Source of the DNA: an uncultured Candidatus Poseidoniales archaeon
Lineage (GTDB): Archaea > Thermoplasmatota > Poseidoniia > Poseidoniales > Thalassarchaeaceae
Reading direction: 5' to 3'
Assembly: GCA_902560445.1 (NCBI GenBank)
Contig: CACELO010000001.1
Location: 1-64,000 of the forward strand
DNA length: 64,000 nucleotides
Numbering within the stretch: position 1 is the first letter of the stretch; each line of letters opens with the position of its first letter. Shown piece by piece: positions 1-10,285 of the stretch. The notes under the pieces are model-generated. The model was not told the origin of the DNA. It searched no databases and saw only the letters and a program-made list of their open reading frames with translations. Position numbers and translations under genes: made by a program.

Positions 1-845
1 ACGCCGAAGTCAAGCGATTAACAGGCGCATTACAGTCGATGAAGCGAGCCAATAAGTACGATAAATCAATCTCTCAAAAGCGATTTTTATTGGCTAGAGC
101 ACAAGGTGAACTACGCTGGCTGAAGTCTCTAAAGCCCCGTCAGCGTAGAGGATTGAATTTCCGTCTCGAATCGACTGAAAAGAGCAGTTTAGAAGTTCTT
201 GATTTCCATGATGCCACATTGACATTTGAAGGACTCAATCGCCCGATAATCAAGGGCCTAGAAGTAGGCGTTTCCAGAGGCCAGAAAATAGGCATTGTCG
301 GCCCTAACGGAGCAGGAAAAACCACGATACTGCGGATTATTCAAGGAGAACTTGAACTCGATTCCGGTAGTATCGATGTAAAGCCCGGTGTTCAGATCGG
401 ATATTTCCATCAAGACCACCGATCACTAAATTTCGACTTAACTCCGGTAGACCAGATTAGAGCACTCAAACCAAGGATGGATTATGGCGACATTCGAGCT
501 CTGCTCGGCCGCTTCCAATTTACAAGTGAAATGGTGGAAACTAAGTTAGCAAAATTAAGTGGAGGGGAGAGGGCCCGAATAGCCCTCCTGAAATTACTAC
601 TCGAAGAGAACAATCTACTGCTTCTCGATGAGCCTACAAATCATTTGGACACCGATGCCAAAGAGGCTCTAGAGGAGGCTTTGGTAGAATATGATGGAAG
701 TATAATTACAGTCAGCCACGATCGATTTTTCCTAGACAGAATCTGTGATACGATTTGGGAATTACCGGCCGATGGAAGTATGTGGATTTGGCCTGGTAAT
801 TATTCGGATTACATACGACGTAAGCGCGCCTCGGAATCTCAGTGA
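1..845 (+). CDS. ABC-F family ATPase, C-terminal part (5' end truncated by the window)
   Basis: Walker A GPNGAGKTT, ABC signature LSGGERARIALLKLLL, Walker B LLLLDEPTNHLD, and H-loop VSHDRFFLDRI; this is the second nucleotide-binding domain of an ABC-F protein. The ORF is open upstream of 39. Confidence 0.9.
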   Translation, partial: AEVKRLTGALQSMKRANKYDKSISQKRFLLARAQGELRWLKSLKPRQRRGLNFRLESTEKSSLEVLDFHDATLTFEGLNRPIIKGLEVGVSRGQKIGIVGPNGAGKTTILRIIQGELELDSGSIDVKPGVQIGYFHQDHRSLNFDLTPVDQIRALKPRMDYGDIRALLGRFQFTSEMVETKLAKLSGGERARIALLKLLLEENNLLLLDEPTNHLDTDAKEALEEALVEYDGSIITVSHDRFFLDRICDTIWELPADGSMWIWPGNYSDYIRRKRASESQ

Positions 846-928
846 TAATGCCATAAACACCTCCAGAATTACAGTTATTCGGACCTGTCCGGCCCCCCCT
901 CTATCTGCTCACAAGGCTCTCGACCCCT

Positions 929-3900
929 ATGGTCGCAAGCCTAACCCCTCCTCTGACCACTGAAAATAACAGAATCGAAATCAATCAAGCACAACTCGCT
1001 GCTACCCTTGCTTTGCTAATGCTGAGTGCCCTTCTAGCACCATCGCTGTTAGCCGCTTCCGGCGAGGTAGAAGAGTTGGCAAATGAACCGACTCGGTTTC
1101 CAACGGCGAACGGAACTATCGATGATAGCGACGCTCAGACTCTACTTACCAACTTGAATGCAAACAATCCTATCGACGTCATGGGGGTAATGGATGACTC
1201 GAACAGGATACACCTTGTTTGGATTGAGAACACTAGCACACCACTTCTAAGGTATGCATTAATTCAAATTTCCACTGGCGTCGATACGGTCCTAATTTCG
1301 ACTACACAGGTTGGTGGTTCCAATGCCTCATCACTCTCTGGCCCTTCTATGGTAGTCGATTCACAAGGTAGAGCACACATCGTTTGGGAAGTCACTGATA
1401 CGGATATTCTCTACACATTATTGGATCCTTCAGAGGATGACCTAGACGGTTCCTCTGGTGATATACAGAACATGACTATTGCTTCCCATACCGTTGCCGA
1501 TGGCAGCGGAACTCGTAATTCTCCAGATATTGCTGTAGATTCATATGATGCGGTTCACATTGTCTGGGTCGATACATACGATCCACAGGGCTTGTACTTC
1601 GGTAGTCCGCTAATTTATTACTGCATGCTTTCCCATGATTCAAATAATGGCTTCCAAGTTCTAATCAATTCAACAATGGTCACTCCGGCGTTAGGCCATA
1701 GAGGCAATCCAGCAATTAGCATAGGTGCAAACAACACCGCAGTTATCGTTTGGGAAGATACCAGAGGTTCGATAGTTGAGTATGTGGGACTCATCGACTC
1801 CTCAGGTTCAATGACAACCGAGTGGGCCGATATGTGTGCAGTATTCTACGGTGGAGCTCTGACAACAGGTGAGAACTTTGCTGGGATTAAGCCAATGCTT
1901 GAAGCAGCTAGTATCACCGTTCTAGAAACATTATACACACTCAGTGGAAATATGCACAACGCGAATCAACATGCTAATTGCGCTAATGCAATTACAACAG
2001 GTGACGATGGTTCGAACGGCCCACGTTCGACATATCTTGGTCAGAACGCCACCGACACAACCGGTGGAATCAGACCTCTGACGGAAGTCATGTTCAATGG
2101 TTCAGCACTATCAATCCCATCCGATTGGGGATACAATTCTGAGATGTGGGGACCAGGTTCTACATGGGCGTGTGAATCTTGGAGAGATTCTTCAGGTTCG
2201 ATGCCGGGGAACCCTGCAACCGCTATAGACCACTCTTGGAATCCAAACGCCACCAAACTGATCCTTCCAGTATCGGACGAGGGTCCATTTGGAGGCTCGC
2301 CGGCTCTTTATGCGGATGATTACCAAAGTGTTGACGAGGCACACGATGCTTGCTTACAAGCAGGCATAACTCCAGTTCCTGTTGCTGGCACAACTTCTTA
2401 TGGTCCAAATACCAATACCTACGAAGACACAAGCGTACGTTACCACATGATGAACCTCGCTCATTGCCCGGACATGAATAATATCGGTATACACACACGT
2501 ACTTGCGATGGTACATCTGTAAGAAATACCAGTGCCGGTGGAGAACTATTTTACTATCCCACTGAAGAATTAACTGAATTCCACGGAGATTTCGAGGTCG
2601 GTTACATCGCTAATGGATGGACTCAAGTCGGCCCAAGCAGCTACTGGTGGTTCGCCCAAAGTGATCGAATCATTGATGGAAATTACACCGCTCAATCAGG
2701 GAACCTCACTCACAACCAACACTCAACTTTGGAATATGCTGGGGCAATGGCATCGGGAACACTATCTTTCAATTACTCAGTATCTAGCGAGGCAAACTAC
2801 GACTATCTATTGTTCTGTATAGATAACCCAAATTGCTCGAGAAGCTCGTTTACCTCAGCTTGGTCTGGAGAAAGTAACGGCACCTATACAGCAACGGTTT
2901 CACCAGGATATCACACATACACCTGGAAGTATGTCAAAGACGGTTCAGTGTCTCACGGAAATGACTCAGCCTGGATTGACAACGTACAGCTTCCAATTGC
3001 TTCATACACCGAAGAAATGAACAATATGGTGAGTGCAATAATCAACATAACAACAGGAAGTGGGGCAACCAATACATTCCTCACTGTCTTGAACCCCTAC
3101 TCTATTCTCTCGAACCCAAGGTCAAGTTGGTCCTTGGGAGATTCAGGACACACTATTGATGAAAATACAGGTCAATATCGGGAAGATATCGGACCAGATA
3201 CCGATTGGTACTGGAGAGAAGATGGTGGCGGCTGGGATACTGTCGGCCATCTAGTACTAATCAATGATACTCAAATCTCCAAAGGTCACGGATGGGCATT
3301 AAATCCAGATGTCAATGTAGACGAGGACGGTAATATCCACATTGTTTGGATTGATGGTAGAGGCGAATTCCCTTCCAAAGACGGGCCAAGTCAACTGCAC
3401 TACATGCAACTAGATCCAGACAGACAAGGGGAACTAGACGGAGAGCCCAATGGGCTTGTATTATCAGAAGTATCTACTGTCAAAGATACAGCAGTACTTT
3501 CCTCTAATCTTATTTGGGGAGCAAACCCAAGGGTCGATTTCGACCGCGATGATTCAATTCACATTACTTGGTTCGAATCCGGTGCAAAATGGGATGCAGA
3601 TGTGGTTGAGCTTCGCTGGACTAGAATCCAATCTCCAGTGATGAATGAATTTGAGGAATTACCATTGAATCGTTATCTTACTCAGGCATATAGTGTTGTT
3701 AATACACGAACAATCACGAGTAGTTCAGATAATTTGATGGGAATATTTGGTAGTGAATTTGATGCTAGCGCCCAACCGATAGTCAAGTTCGCTTGGCCCG
3801 AGCGAACAATCGCTTGGACTGCAAATGATTGCACTGATGAAGAATTTTTAGTTAACAAGTGGGATGTTTGTATGTGGAGCGAGGATTTGTACGATATGTC

Positions 3901-5794
3901 ACTAAATCTTGAGCCAACAGAAACAGGTTATGTCACAATTCAACCGGACCAATCGATAGAAGTAGAAATGAATCTTCGTGCAATCCAAATTCCGGGTGAG
4001 GTCGACATCGTTACAATTGATGTAGATGGCACACTGGATCTTTGGGACATTACCGCTGGATTCGGCGATAATTATCAACCCACGGCATCGATTGCAGAGG
4101 GCACCTCAGAAGAGGTCAACTTACAAATCCGAGCCCCAGATATACGGCAAGTCAATGAAGACCAGTCCTTTGATGTTGTAGTCAATATACAATCTTCCTC
4201 AGATCAGTTTGCAACTGCCGAGCAATTGGTAAGGATCAATCTAGTGAATAATAATGATTGGAATGACGATGATCAAGACGGAATCTTAGATGAATATGAT
4301 TTGTGCCAGTTCGGTGAGAGTGGTTGGGAATCTACTGCCATGACTGATTATGATGGAGATGGCTGTAAAGATGAATCAGAAGATGTCGACGATGATAATG
4401 ACGGAGTAGAGGATGCTCTAGATGAATGCCCAACCGGTGTAATGAATCCAGATAGAGTCGATGTAGACTTCGATGGTTGTGACGATATTCTGGAAGATAC
4501 TGATATCGACGGTGACGCGGTTCTAAACCACGAAGACCTATGTCCGGAAGGCGCGCAATACTGGAATACATTCTCAACCGATCACGATGGTGATGGTTGC
4601 CGAGATATGGATGAAGATGATAACGACGATAATGACCCTTATCTCGATGTATATGATGACTGCCCAACAGGGGTAATAGGTTGGACAGGAATAGCCTATG
4701 ACCACGATTCTGACGGTTGTCAAGATCATGAGGAAGATCCAGATGATGATAATGACGGGGTACTAGATAGAGAGGATTCCTGTCCATACGGAATGCTAGA
4801 TTGGACTTCAAATGAGATTAGTGACCAAGATGGAGACGGCTGCAATGATGTTTACGAGGATGCCGATGTAGATGCGGATGGAGTACTTGATATCGAGGAT
4901 TCTTGCATCTCAGGAAAATCTGGATGGGAATCCACGACTTTGAATGATTGGGACAGAGATGGTTGTCACGATACAGAGGAAGATGATGATGACGATAATG
5001 ACGGTTTCCTAGACTTCGAAGACTCTTGTATTCGTAGCTCGAGTCCAAACCTAGTTGATGCAGATATGGATGGTTGTGATGACCGTGGAGAAGATACAGA
5101 TTTGGATAACGATGGAATTGAATCATCAGAAGATAATTGTGAAATAAATCCAAATCCAGGGTGGGTATCGTCGCTTAATTCCGACCGTGATCGAGATGGT
5201 TGTGCAGATGCAACCGAAGACCTCGACGATGATGGTGATGGAGTTCTCGACGTCGAGGATGCATGCCCTACCAGCACTCGAATTACAATCGACCATGATA
5301 GCGATGGCTGCATGGATGAATACGATCTTGATGATGATAACGATGGAGTGCCGGACACCAAAGATCAGTGTGCCCATGGAGCAATCGCTTGGATTTCCAC
5401 AAAGGAAACAGATATCGATGGCGACGGCTGTCAAGATTCAATTGAAGACAAATCATTACCTCGAGGAATTGTTCAGACAATCACCGATTCACCTGTCCTG
5501 ATGGCAGCAATTTCGGGCTTAGCTCTAATTGTACTGTTGGGGGCAGTTCTACAGCGCCGTTCAGAACGCCGAGGTCAAGCCGGAGTTAGAGACAATACAC
5601 GAGACGTCATGGATTCTATGCGAGACGAGGACGAACTATGGAAGGTGAAGACTGAAGCTATACAGATTCCTAGTAAGGCAGAGGTAAAGGATGACAGCCA
5701 GTACCTTAGATTAGTCGAAACCGGTTATTCACCTGAAGTTGCGAGGGCAATCGTAGCCTCAGAGGATGCAGTGAGAAAACAGTCTGAGGAGTGA
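929..5794 (+). CDS. Giant secreted/membrane-anchored protein: N-terminal signal/TM segment, VWxDxRG-type propeller-like repeats, thrombospondin type-3-like Ca-binding repeats, C-terminal TM and cytoplasmic tail
   Basis: 1621 aa ORF. Recurrent IHIVWIDGRG/VHIVWVDTYD motifs; many DxDxDGxxD blocks between about 4255 and 5450; TM segment VLMAAISGLALIVLLGAVL followed by a charged tail. Confidence 0.85.
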   Translation: MVASLTPPLTTENNRIEINQAQLAATLALLMLSALLAPSLLAASGEVEELANEPTRFPTANGTIDDSDAQTLLTNLNANNPIDVMGVMDDSNRIHLVWIENTSTPLLRYALIQISTGVDTVLISTTQVGGSNASSLSGPSMVVDSQGRAHIVWEVTDTDILYTLLDPSEDDLDGSSGDIQNMTIASHTVADGSGTRNSPDIAVDSYDAVHIVWVDTYDPQGLYFGSPLIYYCMLSHDSNNGFQVLINSTMVTPALGHRGNPAISIGANNTAVIVWEDTRGSIVEYVGLIDSSGSMTTEWADMCAVFYGGALTTGENFAGIKPMLEAASITVLETLYTLSGNMHNANQHANCANAITTGDDGSNGPRSTYLGQNATDTTGGIRPLTEVMFNGSALSIPSDWGYNSEMWGPGSTWACESWRDSSGSMPGNPATAIDHSWNPNATKLILPVSDEGPFGGSPALYADDYQSVDEAHDACLQAGITPVPVAGTTSYGPNTNTYEDTSVRYHMMNLAHCPDMNNIGIHTRTCDGTSVRNTSAGGELFYYPTEELTEFHGDFEVGYIANGWTQVGPSSYWWFAQSDRIIDGNYTAQSGNLTHNQHSTLEYAGAMASGTLSFNYSVSSEANYDYLLFCIDNPNCSRSSFTSAWSGESNGTYTATVSPGYHTYTWKYVKDGSVSHGNDSAWIDNVQLPIASYTEEMNNMVSAIINITTGSGATNTFLTVLNPYSILSNPRSSWSLGDSGHTIDENTGQYREDIGPDTDWYWREDGGGWDTVGHLVLINDTQISKGHGWALNPDVNVDEDGNIHIVWIDGRGEFPSKDGPSQLHYMQLDPDRQGELDGEPNGLVLSEVSTVKDTAVLSSNLIWGANPRVDFDRDDSIHITWFESGAKWDADVVELRWTRIQSPVMNEFEELPLNRYLTQAYSVVNTRTITSSSDNLMGIFGSEFDASAQPIVKFAWPERTIAWTANDCTDEEFLVNKWDVCMWSEDLYDMSLNLEPTETGYVTIQPDQSIEVEMNLRAIQIPGEVDIVTIDVDGTLDLWDITAGFGDNYQPTASIAEGTSEEVNLQIRAPDIRQVNEDQSFDVVVNIQSSSDQFATAEQLVRINLVNNNDWNDDDQDGILDEYDLCQFGESGWESTAMTDYDGDGCKDESEDVDDDNDGVEDALDECPTGVMNPDRVDVDFDGCDDILEDTDIDGDAVLNHEDLCPEGAQYWNTFSTDHDGDGCRDMDEDDNDDNDPYLDVYDDCPTGVIGWTGIAYDHDSDGCQDHEEDPDDDNDGVLDREDSCPYGMLDWTSNEISDQDGDGCNDVYEDADVDADGVLDIEDSCISGKSGWESTTLNDWDRDGCHDTEEDDDDDNDGFLDFEDSCIRSSSPNLVDADMDGCDDRGEDTDLDNDGIESSEDNCEINPNPGWVSSLNSDRDRDGCADATEDLDDDGDGVLDVEDACPTSTRITIDHDSDGCMDEYDLDDDNDGVPDTKDQCAHGAIAWISTKETDIDGDGCQDSIEDKSLPRGIVQTITDSPVLMAAISGLALIVLLGAVLQRRSERRGQAGVRDNTRDVMDSMRDEDELWKVKTEAIQIPSKAEVKDDSQYLRLVETGYSPEVARAIVASEDAVRKQSEE

Positions 5795-5805
5795 ACTCCT
5801 ATGAC

Positions 5806-5900
5806 CGAGGGTTTGGATGGTATATCGCCATCCTTTCCCTCGCAACCAGTATTGAGCACCTTGAAAACTCCAAGGGGGGACTGAGGGTTGCGAGGCAACC
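5806..5900 (+). promoter_or_regulatory. Candidate cis-regulatory RNA leader with mutually exclusive hairpins upstream of the Bat-type regulator
   Basis: Perfect complementary arms: 5806-5820/5828-5842, 5838-5847/5886-5895, 5859-5863/5871-5875, 5886-5890/5896-5900. GAGG (5892-5895) lies 7 nt before ATG 5903. Confidence 0.4.
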
Positions 5901-5902
5901 AC

Positions 5903-6556
5903 ATGAGAGCGGTCAGAGTAGAGTGCGCATTCTCTGCTATCGAGCACGACTCTAGAGCCCAAGCAGGCTTGCAATGCATTTCTTGGGACTTCCGTTCGAT
6001 GCTTGGTATGGTAGATGGGAACCTGCGAATAATGGTTGAGTGTATTACCATCGATGGCAATTGTCCACGCGATGGGACTTATGTCGATGGGATTCGCGTG
6101 GTCCAAATCCTCGAAGAGTGGCAATCTGATATACTAACTCACCATCTCGTTGTTCTGGAATTTTCATCCGATTTTGTTGGTCATTATTTCCATGATGGAG
6201 ATTTGGCGATACTTGCTGGTTCAAACTTCACGGCCAATGGCTTGGTGTTACAAATCGCAGGTCGCCATGAATCAATGGTTCGATTCCTGTCGGATGTCCG
6301 GACTAAGATTTCCGTTGAGCGTGTAACCTCTGCGAAGGGCTCGGAAGGTTTGGTTCAGAACGGCCCTACTTTGCAACAACACCGAGTTGTACGACTAGCA
6401 CACGAAAGCGGCTGGTATGAGGTGCCAAAGCGCACATCAATTCGAGAATTAGCAGACAAGCTCGGCCTTTCCAAGTCAACAGTTGCAGAGCAATTGGTTA
6501 AGGGTGAGGGTGAGATAGTTGCGAGTTTCCTAGACTCATCCTTGGGTTCTGAATGA
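5903..6556 (+). CDS. Bacterio-opsin-activator-like (HTH_10) transcriptional regulator
   Basis: C-terminal HTH TSIRELADKLGLSKSTVAEQLVKGEGEIVASFL is typical of archaeal Bat/HTH_10 proteins. ATG at 5903 is preferred over TTG at 5888. Confidence 0.8.
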   Translation: MRAVRVECAFSAIEHDSRAQAGLQCISWDFRSMLGMVDGNLRIMVECITIDGNCPRDGTYVDGIRVVQILEEWQSDILTHHLVVLEFSSDFVGHYFHDGDLAILAGSNFTANGLVLQIAGRHESMVRFLSDVRTKISVERVTSAKGSEGLVQNGPTLQQHRVVRLAHESGWYEVPKRTSIRELADKLGLSKSTVAEQLVKGEGEIVASFLDSSLGSE

Positions 6557-6614
6557 AGCCGCAATAGTGGAGGTTCATATGGGCGAAATAATTCGCACAA
6601 ATTGAGAGTGTACA

Positions 6615-7046
6615 ATGAGTAAGATTCCTGCTGTCAAACTACAGCAATTAATGGGTCTTGAAGAGTATGAACAGACCTTAGCCATAGATAGGGTAGCGAG
6701 CGAATTGGGGATCTCTTCAGAAGAGGTTCAGGCAGAATTAGATTCGGTAAACCCAGAGTCTTCAACAAACCAAATTGGTGCGCCACCTCTCGTTGAATCA
6801 CCAAAACGAAAATCGATTTTCTCACGCAACAAATCAAATACAGTAGACGATTCTCCAACATTCGTATCCGATGTGTCAAAATTCAGGGTATCGTATGATC
6901 CAAGCCATGAAGGAAAGAAAAGACAGAAGCAAGTCAATCAAGTGATTGTCTGCACTAATTGTTCTGCCCCTCTTGGTATTCCGGATATTCGCCCAATCAA
7001 GGTAACCTGCCCCTCGTGTGGCGTTGAGACTACTTATGAGAGTTAG
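6615..7046 (+). CDS. Small zinc-ribbon protein with an N-terminal helical segment
   Basis: C-terminal CTNCSAPLGIPDIRPIKVTCPSCG zinc ribbon. Confidence 0.7.
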   Translation: MSKIPAVKLQQLMGLEEYEQTLAIDRVASELGISSEEVQAELDSVNPESSTNQIGAPPLVESPKRKSIFSRNKSNTVDDSPTFVSDVSKFRVSYDPSHEGKKRQKQVNQVIVCTNCSAPLGIPDIRPIKVTCPSCGVETTYES

Positions 7047-8263
7047 ATACCCCAGTACCGATTACTTCCATCGTCATCAGTTTCCGCAGTAACCGAATCA
7101 ATTGCAGTCTTCAGGAGATAGTAGAAGACAATCGCGATAATTGGGAATAACCAGGTGTCTGAGACGTTACCCGCGGTGATGTCGTAATCCTCACCACCCA
7201 ACTCAGCTAGTGTGACCTCAATAACAGCCTTGGTGATAGAATAGACTACTGCACCGAACCCTAGCAGAAGCATACTTTGACCGGTGAAAGAACCTTCCTT
7301 CCAACGTAGAACACCAAGTGAGAGAACAAAGGAGAAAGCCGCTACTAGAATCCATGTCAATGCTTGGTCGATTGCGATTATCCACACTGCAAAATCTCGA
7401 TTCACTGCGTCCAAGTCGAAGGAATCAATTCGAGTGAATGTATCTAAAACATAGGTATTCAATTCTGTAGTTTCGCCGTAAAAGACTGAAAAGAAAGTCA
7501 ATATAGAAAATAGCACCGAAACAATCGATAATCCCCATAACAAAGAGGACCAAATTCCTCCGGTAGCGCTTTCTCTCATATCTATCATCAGTCGCTCCAA
7601 TTGGTGTTCCCAACCCAACCCTTTGGCAAGAATCCAGATTCCAATAATCAATGGCATAGCCCCGATTAGAACGGCACCATTTGGCAAAATCAATCCAAGC
7701 CCGAAGATAATCAAAAATAAGGCCGCAGGGACCAGTAGACGGGCCCTCCAACGAGGGTCTTCGATAGCCTTGGCGATGTAGTAGTAGGTGCTCTCAATCC
7801 CCTTTGATTGTCTAACGATGATTTTCTCAACGTGATCTACTCTGACTCTAGAGGTTAGGATAGGTAGCGATGCCTCATCATCTGCTCCATCGGTGACCAA
7901 TACAGCCGTATCCGGTTGAAATTCCTGAATCACTTCGTCGAGTTGGCTAGCGATTACTCGATCGGACCGAGGGCCTACTCGAACATCGCCAGTTAGAATC
8001 GCGATTTCAATCTCATCATCACCTTCATTCCTTTCATTCAAACGGTCATGATGATGAAGTGCTCCTAGAATCGCGTTTGTATCGGATTCTTCTGGGTCAG
8101 CAATACCTAGCTTTAGGGCTGCAGTCAAGGTTGCTTTACGTCCGATGATAGGTCCTCGAATTCCAGCTTTAACACCGAGATCATTGTCTCTATCAATAGT
8201 GATAACGAGTATCCGCACCATACAGGAAGCCTCCGTTGCGAAGCGCAATGAACCCTTCCCCAT
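7043..8263 (-). CDS. DUF373 family membrane protein
   Basis: N-terminal MVRILVITIDRDNDLGVKAGIRGPIIGRKATL...VLVTDGADDEA and C-terminal TM helices match the archaeal DUF373 architecture. Confidence 0.85.
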   Translation of the reverse strand: MGKGSLRFATEASCMVRILVITIDRDNDLGVKAGIRGPIIGRKATLTAALKLGIADPEESDTNAILGALHHHDRLNERNEGDDEIEIAILTGDVRVGPRSDRVIASQLDEVIQEFQPDTAVLVTDGADDEASLPILTSRVRVDHVEKIIVRQSKGIESTYYYIAKAIEDPRWRARLLVPAALFLIIFGLGLILPNGAVLIGAMPLIIGIWILAKGLGWEHQLERLMIDMRESATGGIWSSLLWGLSIVSVLFSILTFFSVFYGETTELNTYVLDTFTRIDSFDLDAVNRDFAVWIIAIDQALTWILVAAFSFVLSLGVLRWKEGSFTGQSMLLLGFGAVVYSITKAVIEVTLAELGGEDYDITAGNVSDTWLFPIIAIVFYYLLKTAIDSVTAETDDDGSNRYWGI

Positions 8264-9489
8264 TATGAAGAATCGGCAGGATTGTTCGCTTCAGACGCAC
8301 CTTCGGTGCGTTCTTTGGTGTCTTCGGATTGAGAGGAATGACCTTCATTCTGGTATCGTCTTCGTTGCTTGGCTCTGAGATATTTTAGTGGATGATTCAT
8401 CCACTCTTGATCGCACAAACGGTCGTCTCCGGGATTTACAGGGCAGCGCGCCCCAGTCTTCAGTGCAGAGCATCCGTGAGGTGTGTATTGGTGTTCGTAG
8501 ATGTGGCCTACTTGGTATGATGTGGTCTCGGCATTGTAGTCGGGAGCGTTTGCAAAAAACGAGCAAGTGATTTCTGGCGTATGTCCCATTGCTCTTGACA
8601 TAGCGGCCAAAAATACTCGGCCAGTATGATTGACATTGATGCCTTGACTCAATTCAGCTACTGCAGATTCGAAACAAGGCGGCCAATCCTCTCGCACGGC
8701 CGCCGTCATAGGCATCTCTGCGCTTACTCGTTCAGATAGCAAGCCGAGAATTCGATCGACCGGATCTGCAAACAGACCTGCAAATGCATCGTCCATTTTA
8801 TCCATCCTGTCATTACAATCCTCAGTCAAAGATTGGCGAACTCGCTCCTTCAATAGGCGCGCAGTACGTTGTTGACTGTTTTCTCCGCTGGCTGGGTCCA
8901 TCTGTACCCAACCTTCTTTCACCGGTCGGTTAACCAGTCTCCAGTACCCTCCGGTTATTTTCGGACATAGTTCTAAGAAATCCACCATCGGAACATGATA
9001 GATGATTTCAGTCGTTCCGGCAACTGGTTCACTACGAATATCAGACAGATAGGTACGAGCGATAATTTCGAAGTGATATGCATCCATTCCAAAAAGTTGG
9101 TCAGCGCGACTAGATTCACCCTCCACCCAGCGGTTTAGCAATCGTTCTTCGAATGAAGCACAGACGACTAGCATTGCGTGTAAGAAGGATAGAGCCTCAG
9201 TCATACGGCCAACGTCAGAGGATAGGTCGACGGTAGTGTTCGAGTCCACTCCCTCCTTGTGTACTACCGATTCGACAAGACGTAAACTTCCACGCCGCCT
9301 GATATCTTCTAACCAAGGCTCTTCGATAAGCCCTTCAACAGAAATTCCATTGTCATTTAGTTGGTTACGAATGAAATTTCGACTCTGTGGCAGGAAGGGA
9401 TAGCGCGCTAATACAGACTCATCTTCGATGGCCGGTGGAGTGAGCGGCATTGGCATTGTAAGCCGCAATATATCGAGAGGGTATTTCAA
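8263..9489 (-). CDS. priL: DNA primase large subunit PriL
   Basis: Fe-S cysteines in a PriL-like context (PPCFESAVAEL...CSFFANAPDYNAETTSYQVGHIYEHQYTPHGCSALKTGARCP). The true start may be an internal Met near 9454. Confidence 0.85.
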   Translation of the reverse strand: MKYPLDILRLTMPMPLTPPAIEDESVLARYPFLPQSRNFIRNQLNDNGISVEGLIEEPWLEDIRRRGSLRLVESVVHKEGVDSNTTVDLSSDVGRMTEALSFLHAMLVVCASFEERLLNRWVEGESSRADQLFGMDAYHFEIIARTYLSDIRSEPVAGTTEIIYHVPMVDFLELCPKITGGYWRLVNRPVKEGWVQMDPASGENSQQRTARLLKERVRQSLTEDCNDRMDKMDDAFAGLFADPVDRILGLLSERVSAEMPMTAAVREDWPPCFESAVAELSQGINVNHTGRVFLAAMSRAMGHTPEITCSFFANAPDYNAETTSYQVGHIYEHQYTPHGCSALKTGARCPVNPGDDRLCDQEWMNHPLKYLRAKQRRRYQNEGHSSQSEDTKERTEGASEANNPADSS

Positions 9490-9523
9490 GACTCACCGAA
9501 TCCTTCCACTGGAGAAGTGTCTG

Positions 9524-10282
9524 ATGCAGACTAAACCAACCGACCTTAATCCAGTTGACGAGCGTTTGCTCGAACTACAGAATGAGGTGCGTGAACACTT
9601 CGGTTGGGAACTACAAGCAGATATCAATAGCGCGCTTGCCTTAGTCTCTAAAGTGGATGATTCCGAGATAGAATCTTGGTCAAAACCTTGGAGGGTACAA
9701 ACAGTCGCTTCTTTGCATAGGAGATTGGTGCTCCGAGATACCAAGGTTGCTATTCTTGGCGCGGCGATAACAACAGATGAAGTCGAAGAGATACTCGAAA
9801 GTAACTGTCTCCTCATCGCCGCAGATGGCTCATGTGGTGTATTGGACACACTTCCTAATTCTGTCTCGGAGCGGGCTTGGTCGCGCTTGGTTTGCATCGT
9901 TAGTGATGCGGACGGCGGAGATGGTACAGTAGCCGCAGTTAAGCGGGGTGTACCGATAATTTTACACGCTCATGGCGATAATTCTAATTCATGGACGGAA
10001 TTGTTAGAATTAGCAAGTTCTCAACGCTCCCCCCCACCAATTGTACTGACTCATCAAACACCTGAATTGATTGAAGGAATGCACAATCCTGGCGGTTTTA
10101 CTGACGGCGATCGAGCGGTATGTTTCGCCCGAGCATTAGGTGTAAAAAGAGACGATATCTTACTTCTTGGAACTCGAACAGATCTAGTAGGGGAGTGGTC
10201 AGGAGCGACCGACCCCAAACGCAAATTGGTCAAACTTCAGTGGATGGCCGAGGTTCTACAACACTTGGGTTTCCTAGTCTAA
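9524..10282 (+). CDS. mptE: 6-hydroxymethyl-7,8-dihydropterin pyrophosphokinase MptE-like
   Basis: VAILGAAITTDEVEEI...LIAADGSCGVL...CIVSDADGG...HAHGDNS...GGFTDGDRAVCFA motifs; ATG at 9524. Confidence 0.8.
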   Translation: MQTKPTDLNPVDERLLELQNEVREHFGWELQADINSALALVSKVDDSEIESWSKPWRVQTVASLHRRLVLRDTKVAILGAAITTDEVEEILESNCLLIAADGSCGVLDTLPNSVSERAWSRLVCIVSDADGGDGTVAAVKRGVPIILHAHGDNSNSWTELLELASSQRSPPPIVLTHQTPELIEGMHNPGGFTDGDRAVCFARALGVKRDDILLLGTRTDLVGEWSGATDPKRKLVKLQWMAEVLQHLGFLV

Positions 10283-10285
10283 ACA

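Noticed and set aside
4332-5434. Long antisense ORFs (159, 111, 131, 102 aa) opposite the TSP3-like repeats
   Set aside because: His/Arg/Leu/Ser-rich reading artefacts of GATGATGAT-type acidic repeats; same at 55851-56598.
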